This document shows positions 8,739 to 17,841 of a DNA stretch of 64,000 nt, piece by piece (the first letter of the stretch is position 1; the number at the start of each line of letters is the position of its first letter). Below the pieces are notes generated by a model, which saw only the letters and a list, made by a program, of their open reading frames with translations, did not search any database and was not told the origin of the DNA. Both the position numbers and the translations under genes were made by a program. This DNA is from Piscinibacter caeni (lineage in GTDB: Bacteria; Pseudomonadota; Gammaproteobacteria; Burkholderiales; Burkholderiaceae_C), in the NCBI GenBank assembly GCA_003265685.1, contig QJOU01000028.1, positions 1-64,000 on the forward strand. The letters run 5' to 3'.

Positions 8739-10094
8739 ATGGACGAGACAAGCTGGGACCTGTTCGTGATCGGCGCCGGCAGCGGCGGCGTGCGCGCGGC
8801 GCGCATGGCGGCGCAGCGCGGTGCGCGCGTGGCCATCGCCGAGCCCGGTGCGCTGGGCGGCACCTGCGTCAACGTGGGCTGCATCCCGAAGAAGCTGTAC
8901 AGCTTCGCGGCCGGCTACGGCGCGGCCTTTGCGCAGTCACGCGGCTACGGCTGGGACCCGGGCACGCCGGTGTTCGACTGGGTCGCTTTGAAGGCCGCCC
9001 GGGCGCGCGAGATCGACCGCCTGAACGGCGTCTACGAGCAGCTGCTGCGCGGCGCCGGCGCGACGCTGCTGCGCGGCCGCGCGCGCCTGGTCGGCCCCGG
9101 GCAGGTGGAGGTGGACGGCGTGCGCCACGCGGCCCGCCACGTGCTGGTGGCCACCGGCGCGCGCCCGGCCGCGCTGGAGATCCCCGGACGCGAGCTGGCC
9201 GTGAGCTCGGACGCGATGTTCGACCTGCCGGTGTTCCCGCGCCGGCTGGTGGTGGTGGGCGCGGGCTACATCGCCTGCGAGTTCGCCTCGATCTTCCGCG
9301 GCCTGGGCGCGCAGGTGACGCAGGTGCTGCGCGGCGATCAGGTGCTGCGCGGCTTCGACGAGGACCTGCGCCGCTGCCTCGGTGACGAGTTGCGCCGCCA
9401 GGGCGTGGACCTGCGCAGCGGCTGCACGCCGGCGGCGATCGAGCGCGGCGCCGACGCGCTCGTCGTCAGCCTGTCCGACGGCACGCGCGTGGCGGCCGAC
9501 ACCGTGCTGCTGGCCACCGGCCGGGTGCCCAACAGCGCCGGCCTCGGGCTGGAGGCGCTCGGCGTGGCGCTGCGCGCCAACGGCGCGATCCCGGTGGACG
9601 AGCATTTCCAGACCGCCGTGCCGGGGCTGCATGCGCTGGGCGACGTGATCGGCCGGGTGCAGCTGACGCCGGTGGCCATCGCCGAGGCGATGGTGCTGGT
9701 GGACCGCCTGTTCGGGCGCGGCGAGCGCCGCCTCGACTACACGCAGATTCCGACCGCGGTGTTCACCCACCCCAGCGTGGCCAGCGTCGGCCTGACCGAG
9801 GCGCAGGCGCGCGAGCGCCACGGCGACGCGGTGCGTGTCTACCGCAGCGAGTTCCGGCCGCTGCGCCACACGCTCTCGGGCGACGGCGAGCGCACGCTCG
9901 TCAAGCTGGTGGTCGACGGCGCCAGCGACCGCGTGCTCGGCCTGCACATGGTGGGCGAGGAGGCCGGCGAGATCGTGCAGGGTTTCGCCGTGGCGCTCAC
10001 CGCCGGCGCGACCAAGGCGCAGTTCGACGCCACCGTCGGCATCCATCCGACCGTGGCCGAGGAGTTCGTGACGCTGCGTTCGCCGGTGGCATGA
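8739..10094 (+). CDS. gor: Glutathione-disulfide reductase
   Basis: A 451-residue class I flavoprotein disulfide reductase that reduces GSSG with NADPH. Seen: FAD-binding start GAGSGGVRAARMAAQRG, redox disulfide GGTCVNVGCIPKKLY near residues 40-52, the second dinucleotide motif GAGYIACEFA near 175, and the catalytic HPT (IGIHPTVAEEF) near 435. The two Arg six residues apart after the second Rossmann motif (LRGDQVLRGFD) match the NADPH-specificity arginines of glutathione reductases, arguing against dihydrolipoamide dehydrogenase. Its stop overlaps the next gene as ATGA. Confidence 0.93.
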   Translation: MDETSWDLFVIGAGSGGVRAARMAAQRGARVAIAEPGALGGTCVNVGCIPKKLYSFAAGYGAAFAQSRGYGWDPGTPVFDWVALKAARAREIDRLNGVYEQLLRGAGATLLRGRARLVGPGQVEVDGVRHAARHVLVATGARPAALEIPGRELAVSSDAMFDLPVFPRRLVVVGAGYIACEFASIFRGLGAQVTQVLRGDQVLRGFDEDLRRCLGDELRRQGVDLRSGCTPAAIERGADALVVSLSDGTRVAADTVLLATGRVPNSAGLGLEALGVALRANGAIPVDEHFQTAVPGLHALGDVIGRVQLTPVAIAEAMVLVDRLFGRGERRLDYTQIPTAVFTHPSVASVGLTEAQARERHGDAVRVYRSEFRPLRHTLSGDGERTLVKLVVDGASDRVLGLHMVGEEAGEIVQGFAVALTAGATKAQFDATVGIHPTVAEEFVTLRSPVA

Positions 10095-10585
10095 TCCCGG
10101 TCATGACACGCCTTCCCCTTCTTTTCTCGGCGGCGCTGCTGGCGGCCGGTGCGCAGGCCGCCGGCGACAAGCTCAAGCTCGGCGCCTTCGGTCCCGGCAA
10201 GGCCAGCGGCCCGCTGCTCAGCCGCACCGAGCTGCGCGACTGCCTCGAGCGCATGGACCGGCTGCGCATCGGCAACGACAAGCTGGCGCGCGAGCGCGAA
10301 CGCATCGAGCGCGACAAGGCCGATCTGCTGCGCCAGGACGACGAGCTGAAGGCCCAGCTCGCCACGATCGACCGCACCAGCGAGGAGGCGGTGACGGCCT
10401 TCAACACGCGCGTGCTCGAGCGCGACAAGGCCCGCGGCGAATTCCTGCAGCGCACCGATGCCTTCAACACCGAGGTCACCGCGCTGGACGGCGAGCGCCG
10501 CCAGTTCGCGCAGCGCTGCGAGAACCGGCGCTTCGACCAGGACGACGAGACCGCGCTGCGCGCCGAGATGAAGCGGGGCTCCTAG
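10091..10585 (+). CDS. Secreted coiled-coil protein of unknown function
   Basis: A 164-residue protein with a cleavable-looking signal (MTRLPLLFSAALLAAGAQA) and then a highly charged helical body rich in Arg/Lys/Glu/Asp with heptad-like spacing from about residue 50 to 140. A single Cys sits in RDCLERMDRL and another in AQRCENRRF, which could form a disulfide in the periplasm. I do not recognise the family. The ATG at 10091 gives a 4-base overlap with gor; the ATG at 10103 gives a cleaner signal peptide, so either may be used. Confidence 0.8.
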   Translation: MIPVMTRLPLLFSAALLAAGAQAAGDKLKLGAFGPGKASGPLLSRTELRDCLERMDRLRIGNDKLARERERIERDKADLLRQDDELKAQLATIDRTSEEAVTAFNTRVLERDKARGEFLQRTDAFNTEVTALDGERRQFAQRCENRRFDQDDETALRAEMKRGS

Positions 10586-10588
10586 AAT
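10583..10588 (+). promoter_or_regulatory. Possible -10 element (TAGAAT) upstream of prlC
   Basis: TAGAAT starts inside the stop codon of the preceding gene and lies 30 bases before the prlC ATG. The same hexamer recurs before other genes here (35444, 46681, 56735). No convincing -35 is visible. Confidence 0.3.
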
Positions 10589-10618
10589 CCGCGGCTTCTC
10601 CGACCCCGAGAAGCCACC

Positions 10619-12688
10619 ATGCCAACTGCCGCCGGCAACCCGCTGCTGCAGCCCTGGGATACCCCCTTCGGCCTGCCGCCGTTCGAGTCCATCCGACCCG
10701 AGCATTTCGTCCCCGCCTTCGAGCAGGCCTGCCGCGAGCATCTCGCGGAGATCGACGCCATCGCGCACGACCCGGCGCCGCCGGACTTCGAGAACACCGC
10801 CGCCGCGCTGGACCGCGCCGGTCGGCTCGTGCACCGCATCGAGCACCTGTTCCACAACCTCACCGCCAGCGCCACCTCGCCGGCGCTGCAGCAGGCCGAG
10901 CGCGCGCTGGCGCCCCGGCTGGCGGCGCACGCCAACGCGATCTACCTGAACCGCGCGCTGTTCGAGCGGCTCGACGCGCTGCACGCGCGGCGCGAGTCGG
11001 CCGGCCTCGCGCCCGAGCAGCGCCGCCTGCTGGAGCGGCTGCACCTGGACTTCGTGCGCGCCGGTGCGCGGCTGCCGCAGGCGCAGCGCGCGCGTTATGC
11101 GCAGATCACCGAGCGCCTGGCCGAGCTGCAGACGCGCTTCGGGCAGAACGTGCTGGCCGACGAGTCGGACTTCGCGCTCGAACTGCGCGGCGACGCCGAA
11201 CTGGCCGGCCTGCCCGACTTCGTGCGCGCGGCGGCGCGCCAGGCCGCGGCCGAACGCGGCCTGGCCGAGGGCGTGCACGCGGTGACGCTGTCGCGCTCGC
11301 TGATCGTGCCCTTCCTGACCTTCTCCGAGCGGCGCGACCTGCGCGAGCAGGCCTGGCGCGCCTGGACCACGCGCGGCGAGCACGCCGGCGAACACGACAA
11401 CCGCCCGGTGGCGCGCGAGATCCTCGCGCTACGCCTGGAGCTGGCGCGCGCGCACGGCTACGCCAGCTACGCCGACTACGCACTCGCCGACTCGATGGCC
11501 GGCACGCCCGCCGCGGTGGACCGGCTGCTGCAGCAGGTGTGGCAGCGCGCCACCGCCGCCGTGGCGCGCGAGCGTGCCGCGCTGCAGGCGCTGCAGGCCT
11601 CGCTCGGCGAGACCGGGGCGATCGAGCCCTGGGACTGGCGCCGCCTGGCCGAGCGGCTGCGCCAGCGCCGCTTCGGGCTCGACGAAGCCGAGGTCAAGCC
11701 CTACTTCCCGCTCGAGCGCATGGTCGAGGCGGCGTTCGACTGCGCGCAGCGCCTGTTCGGCCTGCGCTTCGTGGCCCAGCCGCAGCTGCGCGCGTACCAC
11801 CCGGACGTGCAGGTCTACGAGGTGCGCGATGCGGCCGGCGCGACGGTCGGCCTGTTCCTGCACGACAACTTCGCGCGGCCGAACAAGCGCAGCGGCGCCT
11901 GGATGAGCCAGCTGCGCATGCAGACCCGCAATGCGGCGCCGGGCGGCGGCAGCGAGCTGCCGATCGTGCTCAACAACAACAACTTCGCGCGCGGCGCCGC
12001 GGGCGAGCCGACGCTGCTCTCGTTCGACGATGCGCGCACGCTGTTCCACGAGTTCGGCCATGGCCTGCACGGGCTGCTGTCCAGCGTCACCTACGAGCGC
12101 CTGGCCGGCACGAACGTGCGGCGCGACTTCGTCGAGCTGCCTTCGCAGCTGTTCGAGCACTGGCTCACCGAGCCGGCGGTGCTGAAGGCGCACGCGCGGC
12201 ACGTGCACACGGGCGCGCCGATCCCCGACGCGCTGGTCGAGCGGCTGAAGGCCGCGCACCGCGCCGACCAGGGCTACGACACCGTCCGCTACGCCGCCTC
12301 GGCGCTGCTGGACATGGCGATCCACGCCCACACCGAGCCCGGCGGCCCGGACATCGGCGCCTTCGAACACGAGCTGCTCGCGCGCATCAGCCTGCCCGAA
12401 GGCGTCGGCCTGAACCACCGGCTGCCGCATTTCCAGCACCTGTTCTCGGGCGACGCGTACGCCGCCGGCTACTACGTCTACCTGTGGGCCGAGGTGCTGG
12501 ACGCGGACGGCTTCGACGCCTTCGCCGAGGCCGGCGACCCGTTCGACCCGGCGGTCGCGCAGCGCCTGCAACGCTACGTCTACGCCGCGGGCGACTCGAT
12601 CGAGCCCGGCGCCGCCTACCGCGCCTTCCGCGGCCGCGATGCAGCGCTCGAGCCGATGCTGCGCCAGCGCGGGCTGGTCGAGGCCTAG
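10619..12688 (+). CDS. prlC: Oligopeptidase A, M3 family zinc metallopeptidase
   Basis: A 689-residue cytosolic thimet-oligopeptidase relative that degrades short peptides, including cleaved signal peptides. The zinc motif FHEFGHGLH is near residue 478, with the third ligand expected in FVELPSQLFEHW about 30 residues later. The start NPLLQPWDTPFGLPPFESI is typical of PrlC. Length is normal (E. coli about 680). It converges on the hybrid kinase with the two stop codons sharing CTAG at 12685-12688. Confidence 0.94.
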   Translation: MPTAAGNPLLQPWDTPFGLPPFESIRPEHFVPAFEQACREHLAEIDAIAHDPAPPDFENTAAALDRAGRLVHRIEHLFHNLTASATSPALQQAERALAPRLAAHANAIYLNRALFERLDALHARRESAGLAPEQRRLLERLHLDFVRAGARLPQAQRARYAQITERLAELQTRFGQNVLADESDFALELRGDAELAGLPDFVRAAARQAAAERGLAEGVHAVTLSRSLIVPFLTFSERRDLREQAWRAWTTRGEHAGEHDNRPVAREILALRLELARAHGYASYADYALADSMAGTPAAVDRLLQQVWQRATAAVARERAALQALQASLGETGAIEPWDWRRLAERLRQRRFGLDEAEVKPYFPLERMVEAAFDCAQRLFGLRFVAQPQLRAYHPDVQVYEVRDAAGATVGLFLHDNFARPNKRSGAWMSQLRMQTRNAAPGGGSELPIVLNNNNFARGAAGEPTLLSFDDARTLFHEFGHGLHGLLSSVTYERLAGTNVRRDFVELPSQLFEHWLTEPAVLKAHARHVHTGAPIPDALVERLKAAHRADQGYDTVRYAASALLDMAIHAHTEPGGPDIGAFEHELLARISLPEGVGLNHRLPHFQHLFSGDAYAAGYYVYLWAEVLDADGFDAFAEAGDPFDPAVAQRLQRYVYAAGDSIEPGAAYRAFRGRDAALEPMLRQRGLVEA

Positions 12689-15324
12689 ATGCCTTCGCCG
12701 TAGGCCCGCATCGGGAACAGCGCCTCCAGCGCCGCGAGGAAGGCGCGGAAGTCGATCGGCTTGGTCCAGTAGTCGGTGAAGCCGGCCGCGCGGGCGCGCT
12801 CGATGTCCTCGGGCATGGCGTTGGCCGACAGCGCGATGCACGGGATGGCCGCGGTGGCCGGGTGCGCGCGCAGCCGGCGCAGCACCTCGAAGCCGTCGAA
12901 GTCGGGCAGCTGCATGTCCACCAGCACCAGGTCGGGCCGCGCCGCCACCGCGCGCGCCACGCCGTCGGTGCCGGTGGGCGCGCTCTCGATGTCCAGGCCC
13001 GAGAGGCTGCGCACCAGCTCCTCCACCAGCAGCACGTTGACCTGGTTGTCCTCGATGTAGAGCAGCCGGCCGCTGCGCTGGGCCAGCCGCTCGGGCAGCG
13101 CGGCCAGCGGCGTCGGGCTGGAGGCGGGCTGTTCGTTCAGGCGCGGCAGGCTGACCGTGAAGGTGCTGCCGCGGCCCGGGGTGCTGTGCACCTCGATGCT
13201 GCCGTGCATGCGCTCGACCAGCGCGCGGGCGATGGTCAGGCCGATGCCGGTGCCCTCGATCTCCTCGCGCTCGGCGCCGAGCCGGTTGAAGGGCTCGAAC
13301 AGGTGGGCGATCTGCTGCGGCGTGAGGCCGCGGCCGGTGTCGGTGACGCGCAGGGTCACCGTCGCCTTGGCCACGTCCGCGCCGACGCACACCTCGCCGC
13401 CGGGACGGTTGTACTTGATGGCGTTGCTGAGCAGGTTCACCAGCACCTGCAGCGCGCGCGTGCGGTCGGCCTGCACCACGCCCTGCAGCGCCTCGCGGCG
13501 CACCCGCACGCCATGGCGCTGCGCGAGCGGCTCGACCAGCGGCAGCGCCTGCTCGACCAGCGCCGCCAGGTCCACCGGCTGCAGCTCGAGGTGCAGGTTG
13601 CCGGCCTCCAGGCTGGACAGGTCCAGCACGCCGTCGACCAGCGCCAGCAGGTGCTCGCCGGCCGCGCGGATGTGGCGCAGCTTCAGGTCGCGCGCGGCGT
13701 CGCGCGCGTCCTGCGCCTCGACCTGCAGCAGCTGCGTGAAGCCGAGCACCGCGTTCAGCGGCGTGCGCAGCTCGTGGCTCATGCGCGCGAGGAAGGCCGA
13801 CTTGGCCTGGCTGGCGCGCTCGGCCACCGCGCTCGCGTGGCGTGCGGCCTCGGCGTCCTTGCTGTCGGTGATGTCCCAGTTGACGCCGATGCGCTGCCGC
13901 ACCTGGCCCTGCGCGTCCAGCACCGGGATCGAACGCGACGCCAGCCAGCGCACGCTGCCGTCGGGCCAGACCACGCGGAACTCGTAGCGCGCCGGGCGCG
14001 GCCCGGCCAGCAGCGCGGGCGAGCTGTCCAGGCTCTTCGCGCGGTCCTCCGGGTGCAGCAGCGCCAGGCGCTGCTCGCGCGGCGGCGGCTCGGCGCGCGG
14101 GGCGAGGCCGCGCAGGCGGAACATCTGCTCGTCCCAGCGCTCGATGTCGGGCTCGCCGAACTCGATCTCCCAGGTGCCGATGCCGGCGCTGCGCGCGGCC
14201 AGCGCGGCGCGTTCGTCGGCGCTGCGCAGCGCCCGCTCGGCGCGCACGCGTTCAGTCACGTCCAGCGCCACGCCGAGGAAGGCCACGGGCGTGCCCTGCG
14301 CGTCGCGCTGCAGCACGCGGCGTGTCAGCACGTGGCGCCAGCTGCCGTCGCGCCGCCGGTAGCGCGCCTGCATGTCGGTGGGCCGGTCGGTGGCCAGCGT
14401 CTGCTTCGCCGATGCGAGCACGCCGGGCAGGTCATCGGGGTGGATCAGCGCGCGCACCTCGTCCAGCGGCAGGCCGTCCGCGCGCGGCTCGATGCCGAGC
14501 ACCGCGTAGGCGCGGTCGTTGTAGTGCATGCGGTCGCTGCGCAGGTCGTGCCGCCACAGCGCGATGTCGGCCAGCTCGATGGCCAGCTTCAGCTGCGCGC
14601 TGGCGTCGCCCAGCGTGCGCGACAGCTCCATCGACTCGGTGTCGTCCATCATCACGCCGATGGCACGCGCCGGCACGCCGTCCGGGCCGTTCTGGATCTC
14701 CCACTGCGAATGCAGCCAGCGCAGGCTGCCATCGGGCCGGATCACGCGGTAGCGCTGCTCGTAGCGGCCGGCGCGCAGCTGGTCGGCGCGGAAGGGCAGC
14801 AGCTTGCGGTCCTCCGGATGCACGCTGGCCATGGCTTCGTTGTAGTCGGGCGTGCCGCCGGCCGGGTCGAGCCCCCAGAACGCGAACACGTGGCGGTCCC
14901 AGCGGCCGCGGCCGGACGGGATCTCGCGTTCCCACACGCCGAGGCGGCCGAACTCCTGCGCCATGTCCAGCAGCTCGGCCAGGTGGCGGGTCTGCGCCTG
15001 CAGCGCGTCTTCGCGGGTGCGCTCCACCAGGGTCCAGAGCCGGCGGTCGCCGCTGGTCGCCATGCGCAGGTCGAAGCGGCCATCGCCCAGGGCCACGTTC
15101 GTCGTCGCCGGGGCACTGCCTGCCAGCGCCGACTGCAGGGCTGCGCGCGCCGCGTCGTCGCCGGCCAGCTCGGCCAGGGTCTGCGGCGGCGGCGCGAAGC
15201 GGGCGTCGAAGGCCGTGTTGCTCCACAGCCGGCGGCCGCTGTCGTCGGTCAGCAGCAGCAGTTCGCCGGTCTGCTCGAACCAGGCCTGCAGCAGTGCGGG
15301 GTCGGGGGGCGCGGCGCGGTGCAC
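12685..15324 (-). CDS. Multi-PAS hybrid sensor histidine kinase / response regulator
   Basis: An 879-residue soluble hybrid kinase with no membrane segment. Order: N-terminal PAS (about 10-110), three further PAS/PAC units (the WxxxxxRxDGSxRW-type PAC motifs recur), HisKA with phospho-acceptor SHELRTPLN near 517, HATPase domain about 630-750 (GTGIGLTIARALVE), and a C-terminal receiver with the phospho-acceptor Asp in LVLVDMQLPD near 803 and the conserved Lys in WTKPID. The GTG at 15324 is preferred because an in-frame GTG further upstream lies inside the cold-shock terminator. The signal and target are unknown; no partner regulator is adjacent. Confidence 0.9.
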   Translation of the reverse strand: MHRAAPPDPALLQAWFEQTGELLLLTDDSGRRLWSNTAFDARFAPPPQTLAELAGDDAARAALQSALAGSAPATTNVALGDGRFDLRMATSGDRRLWTLVERTREDALQAQTRHLAELLDMAQEFGRLGVWEREIPSGRGRWDRHVFAFWGLDPAGGTPDYNEAMASVHPEDRKLLPFRADQLRAGRYEQRYRVIRPDGSLRWLHSQWEIQNGPDGVPARAIGVMMDDTESMELSRTLGDASAQLKLAIELADIALWRHDLRSDRMHYNDRAYAVLGIEPRADGLPLDEVRALIHPDDLPGVLASAKQTLATDRPTDMQARYRRRDGSWRHVLTRRVLQRDAQGTPVAFLGVALDVTERVRAERALRSADERAALAARSAGIGTWEIEFGEPDIERWDEQMFRLRGLAPRAEPPPREQRLALLHPEDRAKSLDSSPALLAGPRPARYEFRVVWPDGSVRWLASRSIPVLDAQGQVRQRIGVNWDITDSKDAEAARHASAVAERASQAKSAFLARMSHELRTPLNAVLGFTQLLQVEAQDARDAARDLKLRHIRAAGEHLLALVDGVLDLSSLEAGNLHLELQPVDLAALVEQALPLVEPLAQRHGVRVRREALQGVVQADRTRALQVLVNLLSNAIKYNRPGGEVCVGADVAKATVTLRVTDTGRGLTPQQIAHLFEPFNRLGAEREEIEGTGIGLTIARALVERMHGSIEVHSTPGRGSTFTVSLPRLNEQPASSPTPLAALPERLAQRSGRLLYIEDNQVNVLLVEELVRSLSGLDIESAPTGTDGVARAVAARPDLVLVDMQLPDFDGFEVLRRLRAHPATAAIPCIALSANAMPEDIERARAAGFTDYWTKPIDFRAFLAALEALFPMRAYGEGI

Positions 15325-15354
15325 GGGTGGGAGTCTAGGGTCGGCCGGCGCCGG

Positions 15355-15386
15355 AAACGAAAGAGCCGCGGGCAGGGCCGCGGCTC
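15355..15386 (-). terminator. Rho-independent terminator of the cold-shock gene
   Basis: A perfect 9-bp stem (arms 15363-15371 and 15378-15386, six-base loop) is followed on the minus strand by a TTTCGTTT tail. It lies 41 bases after the csp stop, and separates that gene from the kinase downstream. Confidence 0.8.
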
Positions 15387-15427
15387 GGATCACGCTTTGC
15401 AGCGGGCCGTGCGGCCCGCCGGCAACG

Positions 15428-15637
15428 TCACAGCGGACGGATGTTGGTGGCCTGCAGGCCCTTCTGGCCTTGCTTGACCTCGAACTCGACGCGCTGGTTT
15501 TCCTGCAGCGTCTTGAAGCCGTTGCCCTGGATGTCGCGGAAGTGCGCGAAGAGGTCCGCGCCGCCGCTGTCCTGGGCGATGAAGCCGTAGCCCTTGGCGT
15601 CGTTGAACCACTTGACGGTACCGGTCTGGGTCGTCAT
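15428..15637 (-). CDS. Cold-shock protein, CspA family
   Basis: A 69-residue single cold-shock domain that binds single-stranded RNA/DNA and melts RNA structure. RNP1 is KGYGFIAQD and RNP2-like region is DLFAHF; in RNP2 the usual VFVH is LFAH. It opens with TGTVKWFND, as in the family. The ATG at 15637 has AGGA 9 bases upstream. Its leader carries a terminator-like hairpin (15666-15693) and the gene is followed by a strong terminator, so it is probably a monocistronic, leader-controlled unit. Confidence 0.95.
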   Translation of the reverse strand: MTTQTGTVKWFNDAKGYGFIAQDSGGADLFAHFRDIQGNGFKTLQENQRVEFEVKQGQKGLQATNIRPL

Positions 15638-15665
15638 GGACGAATTCCTATCTCTGACTGATGAA

Positions 15666-15693
15666 CAACAAAAAAGCGCCGCGTGGGCGGCGC
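15666..15693 (-). promoter_or_regulatory. Terminator-like hairpin inside the csp 5' leader
   Basis: On the minus strand a perfect 7-bp GC stem (15693-15687 with 15682-15676, four-base loop) is followed directly by six T (15675-15670). It ends about 30 bases before the csp ATG, leaving no room for a promoter between it and the Shine-Dalgarno. Any csp transcript must pass through it, so it may be an attenuator or a cold-responsive leader element. Confidence 0.6.
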
Positions 15694-15858
15694 ACGCAGC
15701 GACACTCAAGCTGAAGGGTGGGGATTTCGGGTGCGGCCGGCCGCGGCATGCGCGGGAGCCTTCGGGAAGATCACGAACCAACGAACACTTGCGTATAACT
15801 GTGGCGCAACTGTACACGACGCACGTGCCCCCGCGCCGTGGCGATCGGTGCCAACTTC

Positions 15859-17724
15859 TCACGCCACCAGGGCGATCACGCGGTTGCGGCCGGCGCGCTT
15901 GGCGTCGTAGAGCGCGGCGTCGGCGCGGCGCAGCATGTCGCTCACGCTGTCGCCCCCGCCGCGCGTGGCGGCCACGCCGAGACTGATGGTCAGCGGCACC
16001 GGGATCTGGGTGCGCAGCGGGTCGATCGAGGCCACGTTCTCGCGGATGCGCTCGGCCACCTGGCGTGCGCTCTCCAGGTCGGTGGCCGGCAGCACGACCA
16101 GGAACTCCTCGCCGCCGAGCCGGCCGACGCTGACCGGCTCGCGTACCGCCTCGGTTAGCCGCGCGGCGATCAGCTTCAGCACCTCGTCGCCGACCAGGTG
16201 GCCGTGTTCGTCGTTGATGCGCTTGAAGTGGTCGAGGTCGGCCAGCAGCACCGCGCAGCGCGGATCGGGCCCGGCCAGCAGTGCCTGCAGCCGCGCCAGC
16301 ACGGCGCGCCGGTTCGGCAGCCCGGTCAGCTCGTCGGTGAGCGCGAGCGAATGCATCGCACGGCTGGTGCGGTACTGGCGCAGCACCATCAGCGCGAGCG
16401 CCAGCAGCAGCACCGCGGCCAGGCCGATCACCACCACCTTGAGCTGGTTGGCGCGCTGCTCGTGCACCAGGGCCTGCTCGGTGGCGCGGTTCTCGCGCTG
16501 CAGCAGCGCGTATTCGCGGTCCTTGGCAGAGGTGTCGAACTCGATCTTCAGGGTTGCGAAGCGCTGGTCGAGCTGCAGGCGCAGCAGCCGGTCGGATTCG
16601 GCCTTGAAGTCGGCGCCGCGCTGGTAGGCGGCATGCCAGTCGCCCGCCGCGGCGTGCGTCTGGGCCAGCGCGTCGTAGACCAGGGCCAGCTCGTTGCGCG
16701 AATCGGCCTGGGCGAAGATGCGCTGCGCCTGCTGCAGGGCCTGCACGCTCTCGCCCAGCCGGCTGGCCAGGCGCAGCGCGATGCCGCGCTGCAGCAGCAC
16801 CTGGGCCTGCAGGCGCTGGTCGGGGCTGGTGCGGATGCGCGCGTCGGCCTCGTCCAGCCGCCCCAGGGCCTCGCGCGAGTCGCCCTGCAGGTTGGCCAGG
16901 CTGGCCAGGCCGCGCAGCGCGTAGGCCTCGCCGCGCGGGAAGTCGATGCGCCGGCTGGTGGCCAGCGCGGCCTCGTAGTGGCGCCGCGCGGCGTCGCGGT
17001 CGCCCAGGTTCTCGGTGGCGCGGCCGAGGTTGTGCAGCGTCACGGCCTGCTCGCGCAGCGCGCCGTCGGCCTCGTGGCGCTTGAGCGACTGCAGGAAGTA
17101 GTCGCGCGCCTGGGCATGGTCGCCCATGCGGTTGTAGACGATCGCGATCGCGTTCAGCACGTTGGCGATGCGGTTGGCCTGCTCGAGCTTGAGGAACAAC
17201 TGGTGCGAGCGCCGCAGGTCGGCCAGCGCGCTGGCCAGCTCGCCCTGCACGCTGCGCAGGTAGCCGCGCAGGTAGAGCGCGTCGGCCAGCATGTCCTGGT
17301 CGCCCGCCTGCTCGGCCGACAGCACCGCCTCCTCGTAGTAGGCGCGTGCGCGCACGGTGTCGCTGGCGTACTCGTGGATCTGGCCCATGCAGGCCTGCAG
17401 GCCGGCGCGCAGGCCGCCGCGCCGGGCGCGCGGCAGCAGCTCCGCGACGATCGCCACCTCGCGCTGGGCGGCCGCCGGGTCGCGTTCGGCGTGGTGGTCG
17501 CACAGCACCAGCCGGGCCTCGATCTCGGTGTCGGTGTCGGGCTGCGCGGCCAGCGCCTGCAGCGTCTGCTCGGCCAGGCCGCGCGCCTGCGCCGGGTCGC
17601 GCATCACCGCGTCGCGCGCCTGGCGCAGCAGCTCGCGCGGGCTGTCCGCGGCCGGCGCCGCGCCGGCCAGCAGGGTCAGCAGCAGCGGCAGGAGCAGGCG
17701 GCGGGGCAGGGCGGTCGGCATCAT
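15859..17724 (-). CDS. TPR-containing diguanylate cyclase (GGDEF)
   Basis: A 621-residue membrane-anchored signalling protein. It has a signal sequence ([19 protein letters not shown]), a periplasmic region of TPR repeats from about 30 to 400, a coiled segment, one transmembrane helix near 430-450 ([19 protein letters not shown]) and a C-terminal GGDEF domain starting [15 protein letters not shown] with the active-site signature GGEEF near 536. It is expected to make c-di-GMP in response to a periplasmic cue. No RxxD inhibitory site is obvious four residues before GGEEF. No EAL domain. Start chosen at the first of two tandem ATGs. Confidence 0.9.
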   Translation of the reverse strand: MMPTALPRRLLLPLLLTLLAGAAPAADSPRELLRQARDAVMRDPAQARGLAEQTLQALAAQPDTDTEIEARLVLCDHHAERDPAAAQREVAIVAELLPRARRGGLRAGLQACMGQIHEYASDTVRARAYYEEAVLSAEQAGDQDMLADALYLRGYLRSVQGELASALADLRRSHQLFLKLEQANRIANVLNAIAIVYNRMGDHAQARDYFLQSLKRHEADGALREQAVTLHNLGRATENLGDRDAARRHYEAALATSRRIDFPRGEAYALRGLASLANLQGDSREALGRLDEADARIRTSPDQRLQAQVLLQRGIALRLASRLGESVQALQQAQRIFAQADSRNELALVYDALAQTHAAAGDWHAAYQRGADFKAESDRLLRLQLDQRFATLKIEFDTSAKDREYALLQRENRATEQALVHEQRANQLKVVVIGLAAVLLLALALMVLRQYRTSRAMHSLALTDELTGLPNRRAVLARLQALLAGPDPRCAVLLADLDHFKRINDEHGHLVGDEVLKLIAARLTEAVREPVSVGRLGGEEFLVVLPATDLESARQVAERIRENVASIDPLRTQIPVPLTISLGVAATRGGGDSVSDMLRRADAALYDAKRAGRNRVIALVA

Positions 17725-17841
17725 GGCGGCAGCCGCGATTGTGTGCCCAGGCCGGGCCGGACGGGAGATCGGGTGCCGGCACGGCGCGCCCGGCTGTGCC
17801 AAGCTCGCGCCTGCAACGCTTGACCACACGAGGAGACACCG

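Noticed and set aside
15325-15393. Upstream GTG (15393) as the start of the hybrid kinase
   Set aside because: It would place the start of translation inside the csp terminator stem; the GTG at 15324 is after it.
11539-15477. A plus-strand open frame of about 1300 codons
   Set aside because: It runs through prlC in another frame and antisense to the hybrid kinase. Composition is Arg/Ala/Gln/His-rich with no domain; high GC removes stops from shadow frames.
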